NCBI GenBank assembly: GCA_905214325.1
Contig: CAJMLT010000002.1
Location: 1-64,000, forward strand
Direction of reading: 5' to 3'
From: an uncultured bacterium
GTDB taxonomy: Bacteria > Actinomycetota > Coriobacteriia > Coriobacteriales > Eggerthellaceae
DNA: 64,000 nucleotides
Shown here: piece by piece, positions 34,052-42,766 of the stretch
Position numbering within the stretch: the first letter of the stretch is position 1
How the letters are laid out: every line of letters begins with the position of its first letter
The notes under the pieces: generated by a model
Told to the model about the DNA's origin: nothing
The model's input: only the letters and a program-made list of their open reading frames with translations
The model's database searches: none
Translations under genes and position numbers: made by a program

Positions 34052-35162
34052 GGTCAAGGCCCTGCGCGAAGCGCTCATCACCCATGGACTCGATGCTTTC
34101 TACCTGCGTGCCACGTCCGATATCGCATGGTTGACGGGGTTCGAGCACGTATTCGATGAGGAGGCCGCCCATGCCGTCTTGGTAACACCTACCCGGCTAC
34201 TCGTTCACAGTGATTCGCGCTACGCTACCCCTCTTCGTGCCGCCGCTATCGATACTCCTTTCGTAATCGACCAAACAAGATGTGGTCACGTTCCTTTTGT
34301 CTTCGAATGCATTCGAAAAGAGTTTTCGACGGATCAGGATGTATTGCGTCTCGGCATTGAGGACGTGATCCCCCTTGCGGAATACCGTCTCTGTGAACGT
34401 GAAATCCAGGAACATCGAGATCGTATACGGTTGGTGGAAACGAACGGTTTGATCGCAGGGCTTCGACAGGTGAAGGACGAAGCGGAGATCACCGCCCTTC
34501 GGGAAGCCCAGCGTATCACCGATCGGGCCTTTTCCCATATCGTCGGTTTTCTGCGTCTCGGAATGACGGAAAAGGAGATCAGATCCGAGCTGGACCGATA
34601 TATGTACGAACTCGGTGCCGAAGGGCTCGCTTTTCCCACTATCGTCGCCACCGGTGACCACGCCGCCTCACCCCATGCGATACCGAGTGATCGCGTCATT
34701 CGGGAAGGGGAGTGCGTCGTCATGGATTTCGGTGCGCGATATCGGGGTTACTGCTCCGACATGACCCGTACGGTGTTCGTGGGGGAGCCGTCTGCTCGTC
34801 TCCGTCGTGCTTGGGATACCCTGCGTGAGGCCAATGAATCCTGTGAGGCTTTGCTCAAAGCGGGGATAACGGGTGCCTGCATGCAGAAAAAGGCCGAAGA
34901 GATTCTAGCCGCCGGAGGCTTCGCCGACGCGATGGGTCACGCACTCGGGCACGGAGTCGGTCTCGATATCCACGAAGCCCCCAATCTTTCACCGGCGAAC
35001 AAAAACCCCCTTATCTCCGGTAATGTTGTGACCGTCGAGCCGGGAATCTATGTCGAGGGGGAGTTCGGCATGCGTCTCGAGGATTTCGGGGTGGTCGGAG
35101 ATGAGGGCTTCGATGTTTTCACCAAAAGCACTCATGAGATGGTTATAATAGAAGGCCGATAA
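34032..35162 (+). CDS. M24-family aminopeptidase (Xaa-Pro type)
   Basis: 376-residue metallopeptidase of the pita-bread fold. The N-terminal creatinase-like domain (about 1-125) includes YLRATSDIAWLTGFEHVF. The catalytic half carries the five metal ligands: D in VMDFGARY, D in CSDMTRTV, H in GHALGHGVGLDIHEAP, E in VVTVEPGIYV and E in MRLEDFGVV. The order and length fit PepQ/PepP-like Xaa-Pro peptidases of Gram-positive bacteria, which lie before efp as here. The start ATG 34032 overlaps aroQ by 20 bp behind AGAGG. Confidence 0.93.
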   Translation: MSFSPSRVKALREALITHGLDAFYLRATSDIAWLTGFEHVFDEEAAHAVLVTPTRLLVHSDSRYATPLRAAAIDTPFVIDQTRCGHVPFVFECIRKEFSTDQDVLRLGIEDVIPLAEYRLCEREIQEHRDRIRLVETNGLIAGLRQVKDEAEITALREAQRITDRAFSHIVGFLRLGMTEKEIRSELDRYMYELGAEGLAFPTIVATGDHAASPHAIPSDRVIREGECVVMDFGARYRGYCSDMTRTVFVGEPSARLRRAWDTLREANESCEALLKAGITGACMQKKAEEILAAGGFADAMGHALGHGVGLDIHEAPNLSPANKNPLISGNVVTVEPGIYVEGEFGMRLEDFGVVGDEGFDVFTKSTHEMVIIEGR

Positions 35163-35192
35163 TGATGGTCGTAGGCTGAACAAGGAGTAAAA

Positions 35193-35753
35193 GTGGCAAT
35201 TTCTACTGCTGATTTTCGTAATGGTATGTGCATTGAATACGACGGCAAGTTGTGGGTTATTCTCGACTTTCAACATGTGAAACCCGGTAAGGGGGGCGCA
35301 TTCGTGCGTACGAAGTTGCGCGATATCCGTGCCGATCGCGTGGTCGATCACACGTTCAATGCGGGGACCAAGTTCGAGTCCGTCCGCCTCGAGAAGAAGA
35401 AGATGCAATACCTCTATAACGATGGTAGTGATTTTCATTTCATGGACTCAGCCACCTATGAGCAGTTTTCCATTCCCGCCGATGTCGTGGGTGATGTATC
35501 CCATTGGCTCAAGGAAAACGATCAGGCGACTCTTCTCTATGCGGGTGATGAGCTGATCGGCATCGAACCGGAGATGTTCGTCGAACTCGAAGTCACCGAC
35601 ACCGAGCCGGGCTTCAAGGGTGATACGGTACAGGGTTCCACCAAGCCTGCCACGTTGGAGACAGGCGCTGTCGTGCAGGTTCCCACTTTCATCAATCCCG
35701 GTGAGGTGTTGCGCATTGATACTCGTGACGGCCGTTACGTCACGAGGGTCTAG
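35193..35753 (+). CDS. efp: Elongation factor P
   Basis: Relieves ribosome stalling at polyproline. The 186-residue protein has three beta-barrel domains; the tip of domain I is FQHVKPGKGGAFVRTK with Lys33 at the position that is modified in many bacteria, and the C-terminal TRDGRYVTRV is typical. No EpmA/EpmB gene is nearby, so the modification state is unknown. GTG 35193 follows AAGGAG with a 6-bp gap. It lies 30 bp after the peptidase gene, the pepQ-efp order common in Gram-positive bacteria. Confidence 0.97.
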   Translation: MAISTADFRNGMCIEYDGKLWVILDFQHVKPGKGGAFVRTKLRDIRADRVVDHTFNAGTKFESVRLEKKKMQYLYNDGSDFHFMDSATYEQFSIPADVVGDVSHWLKENDQATLLYAGDELIGIEPEMFVELEVTDTEPGFKGDTVQGSTKPATLETGAVVQVPTFINPGEVLRIDTRDGRYVTRV

Positions 35754-35792
35754 CCTTTTATGTTGCTTACGGGAAAACTCTTTTGATCATGG

Positions 35793-35820
35793 GGCGCTTC
35801 GGCGCCTCGTGTCGTATAAT
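35793..35820 (+). promoter_or_regulatory. UUCG hairpin and -10 before the carboxylase cluster
   Basis: GGCGC-TTCG-GCGCC (35793-35806) is a stable tetraloop hairpin 40 bp after efp, followed by a consensus TATAAT at 35815-35820. The -35 position would fall in the hairpin and does not match, so the promoter is tentative. Confidence 0.4.
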
Positions 35821-35885
35821 TGGCTTTCTGTCAGTTTGGTTTTTGATGACGTTGTCAAAAGAATAACAAGGGAGGTGCGACACAC

Positions 35886-37781
35886 TTGGCAAGACTTCAG
35901 ATTATGGATACCACGATCCGTGACGGTCAGCAGAGCCTGTGGGCGACGAGAATGTCCATCGGCGACATGCTACCCATTTTGCCTAAGATGGATCGCGTTG
36001 GTTATTGGGCTATCGAGGCATGGGGCGGTGCCACCTTCGACACCTGCCTGCGTTTCCTGGACGAAAACCCTTGGGATCGCCTCCGTTCGATCAAGGCGAA
36101 AACGCCCAATACGCGTCTCGCCATGCTTTCACGTGGCCAGAACCTCGTCGGATACAAGCATTATTCCCGTGAGGTATGTCGCCGCTTCATCCATACGGCT
36201 CACAAGAACGGCATCGATGTCTTCCGTGTATTCGATGCGCTCAACGATATCCGTAATGTCGTTGATAATGCCGATGCCATCAAGGAATGCGGCGCGCATT
36301 TCGAAGGGGCTATCTCCTACACCATGTCCCCTGTTCATACGCTCGACAGCTTCCTCGAATACGGGCAGCAACTCAAAGAACTGGGCGCCGACTCCATCGC
36401 CATCAAAGATATGGCGGGCATGCTGACACCCTATCGTACCGAACGCATGGTCAAGGCCTTCAATGCCGAAATCGGCTTACCGGTGCATGTCCATTGCCAC
36501 TATGTCGGCGGTATGGCACCTGCCAACATCATCAAGTCCGCCGAAGCGGGGGCGGCAATCGCCGATACGGCAAGCGCTCCTTTGGCTTTCGGCAACTCCC
36601 ATCCCGCTGTCGAGATGATCGTCGCCGCTCTCGAGGAGAGCCGCTATGATACCGGTCTCGATCTGGGTCTTCTTTTCGAGATATCCGAATATTGGGAGGA
36701 AGTCCGCAAGCGTGGTCACTACAAGCGCGGTGTCTCTTCGCTCACCCACATGCAGGTCTATTCCCATCAGGTGCCCGGCGGCATGATGTCGAATCTCGTC
36801 TCTCAGCTCGAAATCCAAAACGCCACCGATCGTCTCGACGAAGTGATGGCCGAAATTCCTCGCGTTCGTGCCGAGGTGGGCTATCCTCCTCTGGTCACCC
36901 CTCTTTCCCAGATCGTGGGAACGCAGGCTGTCTTCAATGTTTTGACGGGCAAGCGTTGGAGTGTCGTCTCCAAGGAAATGAAAGACTACATCTGCGGCTA
37001 TTACGGTAAGGCTCCCGGTCCCATGGACCAGGAAATCGTCGAAAAGGTCGTGGGGGATTCCGATATTCTCGATCCCCATATCGCCCCCGGCTCTCTGGTG
37101 ACCACCACGTTCGCCGAACTGGAAGAAGAAATCGGAGATTTGGCGAAATCCGAAGAAGATGTTTTGATGTACGCCCTCTTCCCCAATGAGGCCCGTACGT
37201 ATCTGAGCAAGCATCGTACATCTGAAAAAGTCGATTTCCTTCTTGAACAGGAATCGAGCATGACCAAGGAGGACGATTACGTGGATATCAATCAAATTCG
37301 CGAACTGGTGCGCGTTGCCGAAGAAAGCGGCGTCGGTGAGATCGTGGTCGAAGAGGAAGGGTATCGTATCGCGGTAAGGATGCCCGGTGCCCCCAGCGCT
37401 CAGGTCATGGCTCCGAACACCGTTGACTCTCTGGCCCCGACGGCGACTTCTGAAAAAGTCGAGAAGGAACAGGCCGTTCCTGCGGGCGATACCACCCGTC
37501 CTGCGAGCTGGTTCTGCGTGAAAGCTCCCATGGTGGGCACGTTCTACGCTGCTCCCGCTCCCGGTGAACCTCCGTTCGTCAAGGTGGGCGATGAGGTGTC
37601 GGCCAATCAGACGCTTTGTATCGTCGAAGCTATGAAGCTCATGAATGAAATCGCCGCAGAGGAAATGGGTACGGTGCGCGAGGTGTGCCTCGAAGACGGT
37701 AGCTCTGTCGAGTTCGGAACCCCCTTGTTCTATATCGAGCCCCATGTCGCCCATGATGCCATCGGTCCGGAGAGTGCCTAA
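35886..37781 (+). CDS. Carboxyltransferase-biotin carboxyl carrier fusion (pyruvate carboxylase B / oxaloacetate decarboxylase alpha type)
   Basis: 631 residues. Residues 1 to about 455 are the TIM-barrel carboxyltransferase and its C-terminal helical domain (MDTTIRDGQQSLWATRM, FRVFDALND, HVHCHYVGG, HMQVYSHQVPGGMMSN), acting on pyruvate/oxaloacetate. Residues about 466-631 are an AccB-type carrier: VDINQIRELVRVAEESGVGE, a Pro/Ala linker, and the biotin lysine in EAMKLMNEI. TTG 35886 is chosen because GGAGGT lies 9 bp upstream; ATG 35904 is the alternative. accC starts on the base after its stop. An internal ribosome-binding site and GTG at 37266-37283 could also make the carrier alone. Confidence 0.9.
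   Translation: MARLQIMDTTIRDGQQSLWATRMSIGDMLPILPKMDRVGYWAIEAWGGATFDTCLRFLDENPWDRLRSIKAKTPNTRLAMLSRGQNLVGYKHYSREVCRRFIHTAHKNGIDVFRVFDALNDIRNVVDNADAIKECGAHFEGAISYTMSPVHTLDSFLEYGQQLKELGADSIAIKDMAGMLTPYRTERMVKAFNAEIGLPVHVHCHYVGGMAPANIIKSAEAGAAIADTASAPLAFGNSHPAVEMIVAALEESRYDTGLDLGLLFEISEYWEEVRKRGHYKRGVSSLTHMQVYSHQVPGGMMSNLVSQLEIQNATDRLDEVMAEIPRVRAEVGYPPLVTPLSQIVGTQAVFNVLTGKRWSVVSKEMKDYICGYYGKAPGPMDQEIVEKVVGDSDILDPHIAPGSLVTTTFAELEEEIGDLAKSEEDVLMYALFPNEARTYLSKHRTSEKVDFLLEQESSMTKEDDYVDINQIRELVRVAEESGVGEIVVEEEGYRIAVRMPGAPSAQVMAPNTVDSLAPTATSEKVEKEQAVPAGDTTRPASWFCVKAPMVGTFYAAPAPGEPPFVKVGDEVSANQTLCIVEAMKLMNEIAAEEMGTVREVCLEDGSSVEFGTPLFYIEPHVAHDAIGPESA
37266..37781 (+). other. Internal translation start for a free AccB-type carrier (candidate)
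   Basis: A perfect AAGGAGG (37266-37272) sits 8 bp before an in-frame GTG (37281), inside the carboxyltransferase-BCCP gene. Starting there gives 166 residues beginning (M)DINQIREL, matching the usual start and length of stand-alone AccB. An in-frame ATG at 37260 is also present but lacks a good ribosome-binding site. Confidence 0.5.
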
Positions 37782-39131
37782 ATGTTTAAGAAGATCCTCG
37801 TTGCAAACAGGGGCGAAGTTGCCTTGCGCATCATGCGTGCCTGTAAAGAATTGGGAGTGGAGACGGTAGCCGTCTATTCGACCGAGGACGAGAATACCTA
37901 TCCCGTACGATATGCGGATGAGAAGGTCTGTATCGGACCGGCTCCCGCCAATCAAAGCTATTTGGTCATGTCATCCATTATCGCCGCCGCCATCAACACG
38001 GGCGCCGAAGCCATCCATCCCGGATACGGATTTCTCGCCGAGAACGCCGATTTCGCCCGCGCCTGTGCGGATAACGACATCGTGTTCATCGGCCCCTCGC
38101 CCGAATCCATCGAAAGTATGGGCAACAAGGCTGCCGCTCGAGATACCATGAAAGCGTGTGGTGTTCCCACCGTACCCGGATCCGATGGTGTCGTCGAGAC
38201 GGTCGAGGAGGCCCGTTCTTTCGCGAATGCCGTGGGCTATCCCGTTCTCGTGAAGGCATCGGCAGGTGGTGGCGGTAAGGGTATGCGCGAAGTCCATGAC
38301 CCTGCTGACCTCGAAGCTCAGTTCTTCGCGGCGAAAAACGAAGCTCAGGCGGCATTCGGTAACGGAGATGTCTATCTGGAGAAGCTGGTTTTGCGTCCCC
38401 GTCATGTCGAGGTTCAGATTCTCGCCGACCGATATGGCAACCGTATTTCCCTCTGTGAGCGTGACTGCTCTCTTCAGCGCCGTCACCAAAAACTACTCGA
38501 GGAAGCTCCCTCTCCGGCGCTCAACGACGAGATCCGTCGAGCCATGGGCGTTGCGGCGATCAAAGCCGTTCGCGCTACGGGCTACGAAAACGCCGGTACC
38601 ATCGAGTTTCTTCTCGATCAGGATGGACGTTTCTACTTCATGGAAATGAACACACGTGTTCAGGTCGAGCATCCGGTAAGCGAGATGATAACGGGTACCG
38701 ATATCATCAAAGAACAGCTGCGTATCGCTTCGGGTGAGCCCATTTCCTGTGTTGCCGAAGCGCCCTTTTCCCCCAATGGCCATGCCATGGAGTTCAGGAT
38801 CAATGCGGAAGATCCTGCTTACGATTTCCGCCCCTGTCCGGGAAACATCACTCGTTTCGATGTGCCCGGTGGCCCGGGAGTCCGTGTGGAAACCTATATC
38901 CGTGAGGGATCACGCATATCTCCCTACTACGATTCGATGGTGGCCAAACTTATCGTTTGGGGCTCCAGTCGCGAGGAAGCCATCGCGCGCGGTAGGCGTG
39001 CTTTGAATGAATTCAAGATCGAGGGCATAAAGACAACAATCCCCTTTCATCTGGAAGTTCTGGATAATCAGGCTTTCGTCGAGGGAAGGGTCTATACTGA
39101 TTTCATCGAAACCGAAATGGGGGATAAATAG
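37782..39131 (+). CDS. accC: Biotin carboxylase
   Basis: ATP-dependent carboxylation of the biotin on BCCP. The 449-residue protein shows KKILVANRGEVALRIMRA, the ATP-grasp glycine loop ASAGGGGKGMR, EVQILAD, LCERDCSLQRRHQK and the catalytic MNTRVQVEHPVSEMITGTD. It starts directly on the base after the fusion gene stop, so translation is coupled 1:1. It could serve pyruvate/oxaloacetate carboxylation, acetyl-CoA carboxylase, or both; accA and accD are not in the window. The Asp23 gene starts directly after it. Confidence 0.97.
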   Translation: MFKKILVANRGEVALRIMRACKELGVETVAVYSTEDENTYPVRYADEKVCIGPAPANQSYLVMSSIIAAAINTGAEAIHPGYGFLAENADFARACADNDIVFIGPSPESIESMGNKAAARDTMKACGVPTVPGSDGVVETVEEARSFANAVGYPVLVKASAGGGGKGMREVHDPADLEAQFFAAKNEAQAAFGNGDVYLEKLVLRPRHVEVQILADRYGNRISLCERDCSLQRRHQKLLEEAPSPALNDEIRRAMGVAAIKAVRATGYENAGTIEFLLDQDGRFYFMEMNTRVQVEHPVSEMITGTDIIKEQLRIASGEPISCVAEAPFSPNGHAMEFRINAEDPAYDFRPCPGNITRFDVPGGPGVRVETYIREGSRISPYYDSMVAKLIVWGSSREEAIARGRRALNEFKIEGIKTTIPFHLEVLDNQAFVEGRVYTDFIETEMGDK

Positions 39132-39479
39132 ATGACGGACATCAATACAGACGGAATGGCGATTGCTCCGGGCGTCGTCGATACGATCGTCGCTCTTGCT
39201 GTGAAGGAAGTACCGGGGGTTGCCTCGGTGGGAACTTCATCGGTTTCGGGCTGGCGTTCTCTCTTCTCATCCAAGCAGTCGGTCAGCGGTGTATCCGTTG
39301 CTCCCGCCGAGGATGGTGGCATCGAGGTGAGCCTTTCTCTCCATGTGTTCAACGGATACTCCCTGAACGAGATAGCAAATCAGGTGCGTAGCGCCATTGC
39401 CGATGCAGTGCTCTCGCAGCTTGGCCTCAATGTCTCACGTGTCGACCTGCGTGTCGATGGAATTCTGTTCCAGGATTAA
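39132..39479 (+). CDS. Asp23/Gls24-family protein
   Basis: 115-residue Asp23/DUF322 family protein, recognised from IAPGVVDTIVALAVKEVPGVASVG and the C-terminal VSRVDLRVDGI. Family members include an alkaline-shock envelope protein and the amaP/YqhY-type proteins. Its position between accC and nusB is the same as yqhY in Bacillus (accB-accC-yqhY-nusB), where YqhY is linked to control of acetyl-CoA carboxylase; this is the most likely role here. ATG 39132 abuts the accC stop. Confidence 0.9.
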   Translation: MTDINTDGMAIAPGVVDTIVALAVKEVPGVASVGTSSVSGWRSLFSSKQSVSGVSVAPAEDGGIEVSLSLHVFNGYSLNEIANQVRSAIADAVLSQLGLNVSRVDLRVDGILFQD

Positions 39480-39491
39480 GCTGGGTGAAAT

Positions 39492-39923
39492 ATGTCTTCT
39501 AAGCAACATGAGCGTACTCGTGCGCGCCGTAGTGCTTTACAGGTGATGTATCAGGGAGAGATTCTCGGTGTCGCCCCCATTGCTTTGGTTAACGATCGGA
39601 AACTCGTCGAAGAAACGAAGCATTTGGATCCTTACGCTCTTTCCCTTCTCGAGGGCTGTGGAAACAAGACAGATGTTCTCGATGGCCATATCATCAAGGC
39701 GAGTGAGAATTGGGCACTCGATCGTATGCCCGTTGTCGACCGTTCGCTCTTGCGTCTCTCCACTTACGAGATGGTGTACGTCGACGATGTACCCATTTCG
39801 GTATCCATCAATGAAGCGGTCAATCTCGCCAAGGAATTCGGTGGAGAGGAATCGCCCCGTTTCGTCAATGGTATTTTGGGACGTATCGCCCTTCAGCTTG
39901 AGGAAGAGGTCAGTGGTGATTGA
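39492..39923 (+). CDS. nusB: Transcription antitermination factor NusB
   Basis: All-helical RNA-binding protein that joins NusE(S10) at boxA in rRNA antitermination. The 143-residue protein starts with an Arg-rich segment (KQHERTRARRSALQVMYQGE) and carries the C-terminal signature SLLRLSTYEM, VSINEAVNLAKEFGGEESPRFVNGILGRI. It lies 12 bp after the Asp23 gene and its end overlaps xseB. Assignment is certain. Confidence 0.96.
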   Translation: MSSKQHERTRARRSALQVMYQGEILGVAPIALVNDRKLVEETKHLDPYALSLLEGCGNKTDVLDGHIIKASENWALDRMPVVDRSLLRLSTYEMVYVDDVPISVSINEAVNLAKEFGGEESPRFVNGILGRIALQLEEEVSGD

Positions 39924-40200
39924 AGAAACCAACAACACCGGTGATTTCGAATCGCTTAAAAATCGTCTCGACGAAATCGTCGAACTCGTCGGTGATGAAA
40001 ATATCTCGCTCGATGCGGCTCTCGGTCTTTATGAAGAAGCGGTCGGTATCGGCCTCGAGGCATCGAGTCTTCTCGAGGAGGGTATTGCGGCTAAGAATGC
40101 TCAGATCGATGCCGATCAGGCTTTAGATGACGGATCATCTGCAGAGGTGCAGGATGCCGTCGTTGCGGATGCGGGCATTTCGCTTGACTCCGACGAATAA
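39916..40200 (+). CDS. xseB: Exodeoxyribonuclease VII small subunit
   Basis: 94-residue helical protein; residues about 10-60 (FESLKNRLDEIVELVGDE, SLDAALGLYEEAVGIG) match the XseB pattern, followed by an acidic, Ala/Asp-rich tail longer than usual. It binds XseA to degrade single-stranded DNA, but xseA is not in the window. The start is GTG 39916 (or 39913), overlapping nusB by 8 bp, with AAGAGG upstream. It sits just before dxs, as in many Gram-positive genomes. Confidence 0.8.
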   Translation: MIEETNNTGDFESLKNRLDEIVELVGDENISLDAALGLYEEAVGIGLEASSLLEEGIAAKNAQIDADQALDDGSSAEVQDAVVADAGISLDSDE

Positions 40201-40219
40201 TCTCGAAGGAGGTCGTCTC

Positions 40220-42106
40220 GTGGATCATCGTATTCTCGACTCTATAGAGTCCCCTGATAATCTCAAGTTGCTAACCGACGAAGAGCTTGCCATTCTCGCA
40301 CATGAGATTCGTGAAGAGATAGTCTCGGTCACCTCGAATACGGGTGGTCATGTGGCATCGAGTCTTGGTGCCGTCGATATCATATTGGCCGTTCATTCCC
40401 TTATAGACTCTCCTCGTGACCGTCTTCTTTTCGATGTCGGCCATCAGTCTTATGCTCACATGCTCGTTACCGGGCGTTTGAAGGAATTCGCTACACTTCG
40501 TCAATATCGGGGGCTTTCCGGTTTTCCCAAGCCGGAAACGAACCCTCATGACGTGCACCCTTCGGGCCATGCTTCCGATTCCCTTTCGGTCGCCTGTGGT
40601 CTTGCGCGTGCACGTGATCTCGCCGGGCGCGACAATAAGATCGTCACGATAATCGGCGATGCTTCCCTTTCGGGTGGCATGGCCTTCGAAGCACTCAACG
40701 ATATCGGTCAGGCTCAAACTCCGATGGTCATCATTCTCAACGACAACGAGATGTCGATCTCGCGTAACGTCGGAGCTATGGCAGCTCATTTGGGAGGGTT
40801 GCGTGTTTCGAACAATTATCGTAAAAACCGTGATTACATGCAGGAATTCATCGAGTCCTCTCTTGGACCTGCGGGAAAAGCCATGGTAAAACTCGGCAAA
40901 AGCGCCAAGGAATCGGTCAAGCAGTTCGTCGTGCCCGATACCATGCTTTTCGAACAGTTGGGTATCGTCTGCACGCCTCCCGTCGATGGGCATGACATCA
41001 CCGCCTTGAGGGCCAACATCTCTCGCGCACTTTCGTCGCAGGCGCCCGTTCTCGTTCATGTCGTAACCAGAAAAGGAGCCGGTTATCCTCCTGCAGAGGC
41101 TGATCCCTCCAAGTTTCATGGAGTTGGTCCCTACGATATCGCTTCGGGTAAACTCAAGAAGAAAGCAGGTGGAGCACCTACCTATACGCAGGCTTTTTCG
41201 CAGGCACTCGTCCGCGAAGCGGGTATCGATGAAGACGTCACCGTTGTCACGGCGGCCATGATAGACGGTACGGGTCTACGCGATTTCGTTTCTCTTTTCC
41301 CGCAACGTTCCTTCGACGTCGGTATTGCGGAGGCTCATGCGGTGGGTATGGCGAGTGGTTTGGCATTGGGTGGCAAGAAACCCGTCGTTGCGCTTTACTC
41401 GACGTTCATGCAACGTGCGATCGATCAGATGATCATCAATACGGCACTGCCCGATCTCGATGTCGTTTTCGCCATCGACCGCGCCGGACTCGTCGGTGAT
41501 GATGGCCCCACTCATCATGGGGTGTTCGATATGGTCTACACCCGTATGATTCCCAATCTCAAGGTGTTGGCTCCTTCTGATGAGGCGGAGATAGCCGATG
41601 CCCTCCATACCGCTCTTGCTCTCGGCGGTCCCTTCGCCATCCGCTACCCACGCGGCAATGCTCAAGGAGTTACCGTTGCCGACGAACCATCGATGCTGGA
41701 GGTGGGTGTTTCCCGTGTCATGCGTGAAGGATCCGATGTCGTTGTGCTGGCATTCGGTCGCATGGTGTTTCAGGCGCTTGCTGCAGCGGATATTTTGGCT
41801 GAGAAAGGCATATCGACGCGTGTCGTTGATATGCGATGGGTCAAGCCTTTGGATGAGAGGGCTATCGCCGATGCCGCCGATAGCAGACTTCTGGTCACCC
41901 TCGAAGAGGGGGTTATCCGTGGGGGAGTGGGGGAAGGAGTGATCGAGGTCCTCGCTGCCCATCATCTTGAGGTTGACGTTTTGACCCTTGGTCTTCCCGA
42001 TGCTTTCATCGAGCAGGGGAAGGTAGAGCAGCTGTTTGCCGATCTTAGCCTTGATGGTGCGGGTATCGCCGATCAAATCATTTCGGCACTCACGCCTAAC
42101 CGATAG
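40220..42106 (+). CDS. dxs: 1-deoxy-D-xylulose-5-phosphate synthase
   Basis: First step of the MEP isoprenoid pathway: pyruvate plus glyceraldehyde-3-phosphate to DXP, with thiamine diphosphate. The 628-residue protein shows DVGHQSYAHMLVTGR, the ThDP motif GDASLSGGMAFEALND...NDNEMSIS, then the pyrimidine domain with YSTFMQRAIDQ and DRAGLVGDDGPTHHG. GTG 40220 is chosen because AAGGAGGT lies at 40206-40213; a longer in-frame reading from 40127 overlaps xseB and is not credible. It ends the carboxylase-nusB-xseB-dxs run. Confidence 0.96.
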   Translation: MDHRILDSIESPDNLKLLTDEELAILAHEIREEIVSVTSNTGGHVASSLGAVDIILAVHSLIDSPRDRLLFDVGHQSYAHMLVTGRLKEFATLRQYRGLSGFPKPETNPHDVHPSGHASDSLSVACGLARARDLAGRDNKIVTIIGDASLSGGMAFEALNDIGQAQTPMVIILNDNEMSISRNVGAMAAHLGGLRVSNNYRKNRDYMQEFIESSLGPAGKAMVKLGKSAKESVKQFVVPDTMLFEQLGIVCTPPVDGHDITALRANISRALSSQAPVLVHVVTRKGAGYPPAEADPSKFHGVGPYDIASGKLKKKAGGAPTYTQAFSQALVREAGIDEDVTVVTAAMIDGTGLRDFVSLFPQRSFDVGIAEAHAVGMASGLALGGKKPVVALYSTFMQRAIDQMIINTALPDLDVVFAIDRAGLVGDDGPTHHGVFDMVYTRMIPNLKVLAPSDEAEIADALHTALALGGPFAIRYPRGNAQGVTVADEPSMLEVGVSRVMREGSDVVVLAFGRMVFQALAAADILAEKGISTRVVDMRWVKPLDERAIADAADSRLLVTLEEGVIRGGVGEGVIEVLAAHHLEVDVLTLGLPDAFIEQGKVEQLFADLSLDGAGIADQIISALTPNR

Positions 42107-42135
42107 GCGATAGGTCGGATGTATCGATAGGTGTC

Positions 42136-42162
42136 CCCCCGGTTTGTCGGGGGCGCATCTTT
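42136..42162. terminator. Hairpin between dxs and the acetyltransferase
   Basis: CCCCCG (42136-42141) pairs with CGGGGG (42148-42153) around GTTTGT between converging genes. The tail cgcatcttt is only weakly U-rich. Confidence 0.5.
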
Positions 42163-42727
42163 AGATGACGGATCGCGCCATGATATAGTCATCCATCACG
42201 AAGCCGTCTCCGATATCGGCTTTTATGGATTCGATGATGTCGAATCCTCTTCCGCGATAGGCGCGGATTCCCAGATCGTTTCCTTTGTTGACGGTCAGAT
42301 ACATGCCCTCAAGGTTGTTTTTCCGTGCGTAATCATTCCAGAATTCCATGATGGCGCTGGCGTAGTGTTTGCCCCTTTGCTCTTCGTAAAGGTAGATTTT
42401 CGATATGAAGAACCGCTTCAGGAAAAGGCGACTGATCGCTTCACCATGCGTATTCGCTCCCTCGTCACTTGGACTCGCGTAACGCTCGATCGCGCCCCCC
42501 GTGTATCCCACGAGGGTTCCCTGCTCGTCTTCGATCGAATGGTAGACATACCCATTCTCACGTATATCGCGCTCGATGGCCTCGGGAGACTGGAATCGAT
42601 CGACCATGTAGTCGGTCTGTTCATCACCGATCAGGGCGGGCCAGTATTCATGCCAGATTTCGTCAGCCATATGGGCGAGTGCGTGGATTTCCGCGGGTGT
42701 TTCCACAGATCGATAGATGAGATTCAT
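42161..42727 (-). CDS. GNAT-family N-acetyltransferase
   Basis: 188-residue GCN5-related acetyltransferase. The N-terminal half (YRSVETPAEIHALAHMADEIWHEYW) resembles the GNAT group with a conserved WHEYW-type segment; motif A is seen as KIYLYEEQRGKHYASAIMEF (acetyl-CoA binding, Q/RxxGxx variant) and the end as YLTVNKGNDLGIRAYRGRGF, a classic GNAT C-terminal pattern (NxxAIxxYxxxGF). The substrate is unknown; protein N-termini, polyamines or antibiotics are all possible. It is transcribed alone, converging on dxs and divergent from amtB. Confidence 0.85.
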   Translation of the reverse strand: MNLIYRSVETPAEIHALAHMADEIWHEYWPALIGDEQTDYMVDRFQSPEAIERDIRENGYVYHSIEDEQGTLVGYTGGAIERYASPSDEGANTHGEAISRLFLKRFFISKIYLYEEQRGKHYASAIMEFWNDYARKNNLEGMYLTVNKGNDLGIRAYRGRGFDIIESIKADIGDGFVMDDYIMARSVI

Positions 42728-42766
42728 CGAGGTGTTCCTTTTTTTCGGCGGGGCTTGTTTCGATAT

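Noticed and set aside
36477..37955. Long open frame on the minus strand (492 codons) opposite the carboxyltransferase gene
   Set aside because: It mirrors a strongly coding plus-strand gene; such antisense frames are common with this codon bias. No ribosome-binding site, no recognisable domain.
40127..40219. Upstream extension of dxs
   Set aside because: Lies inside xseB in another frame; a strong AAGGAGGT precedes the GTG at 40220.
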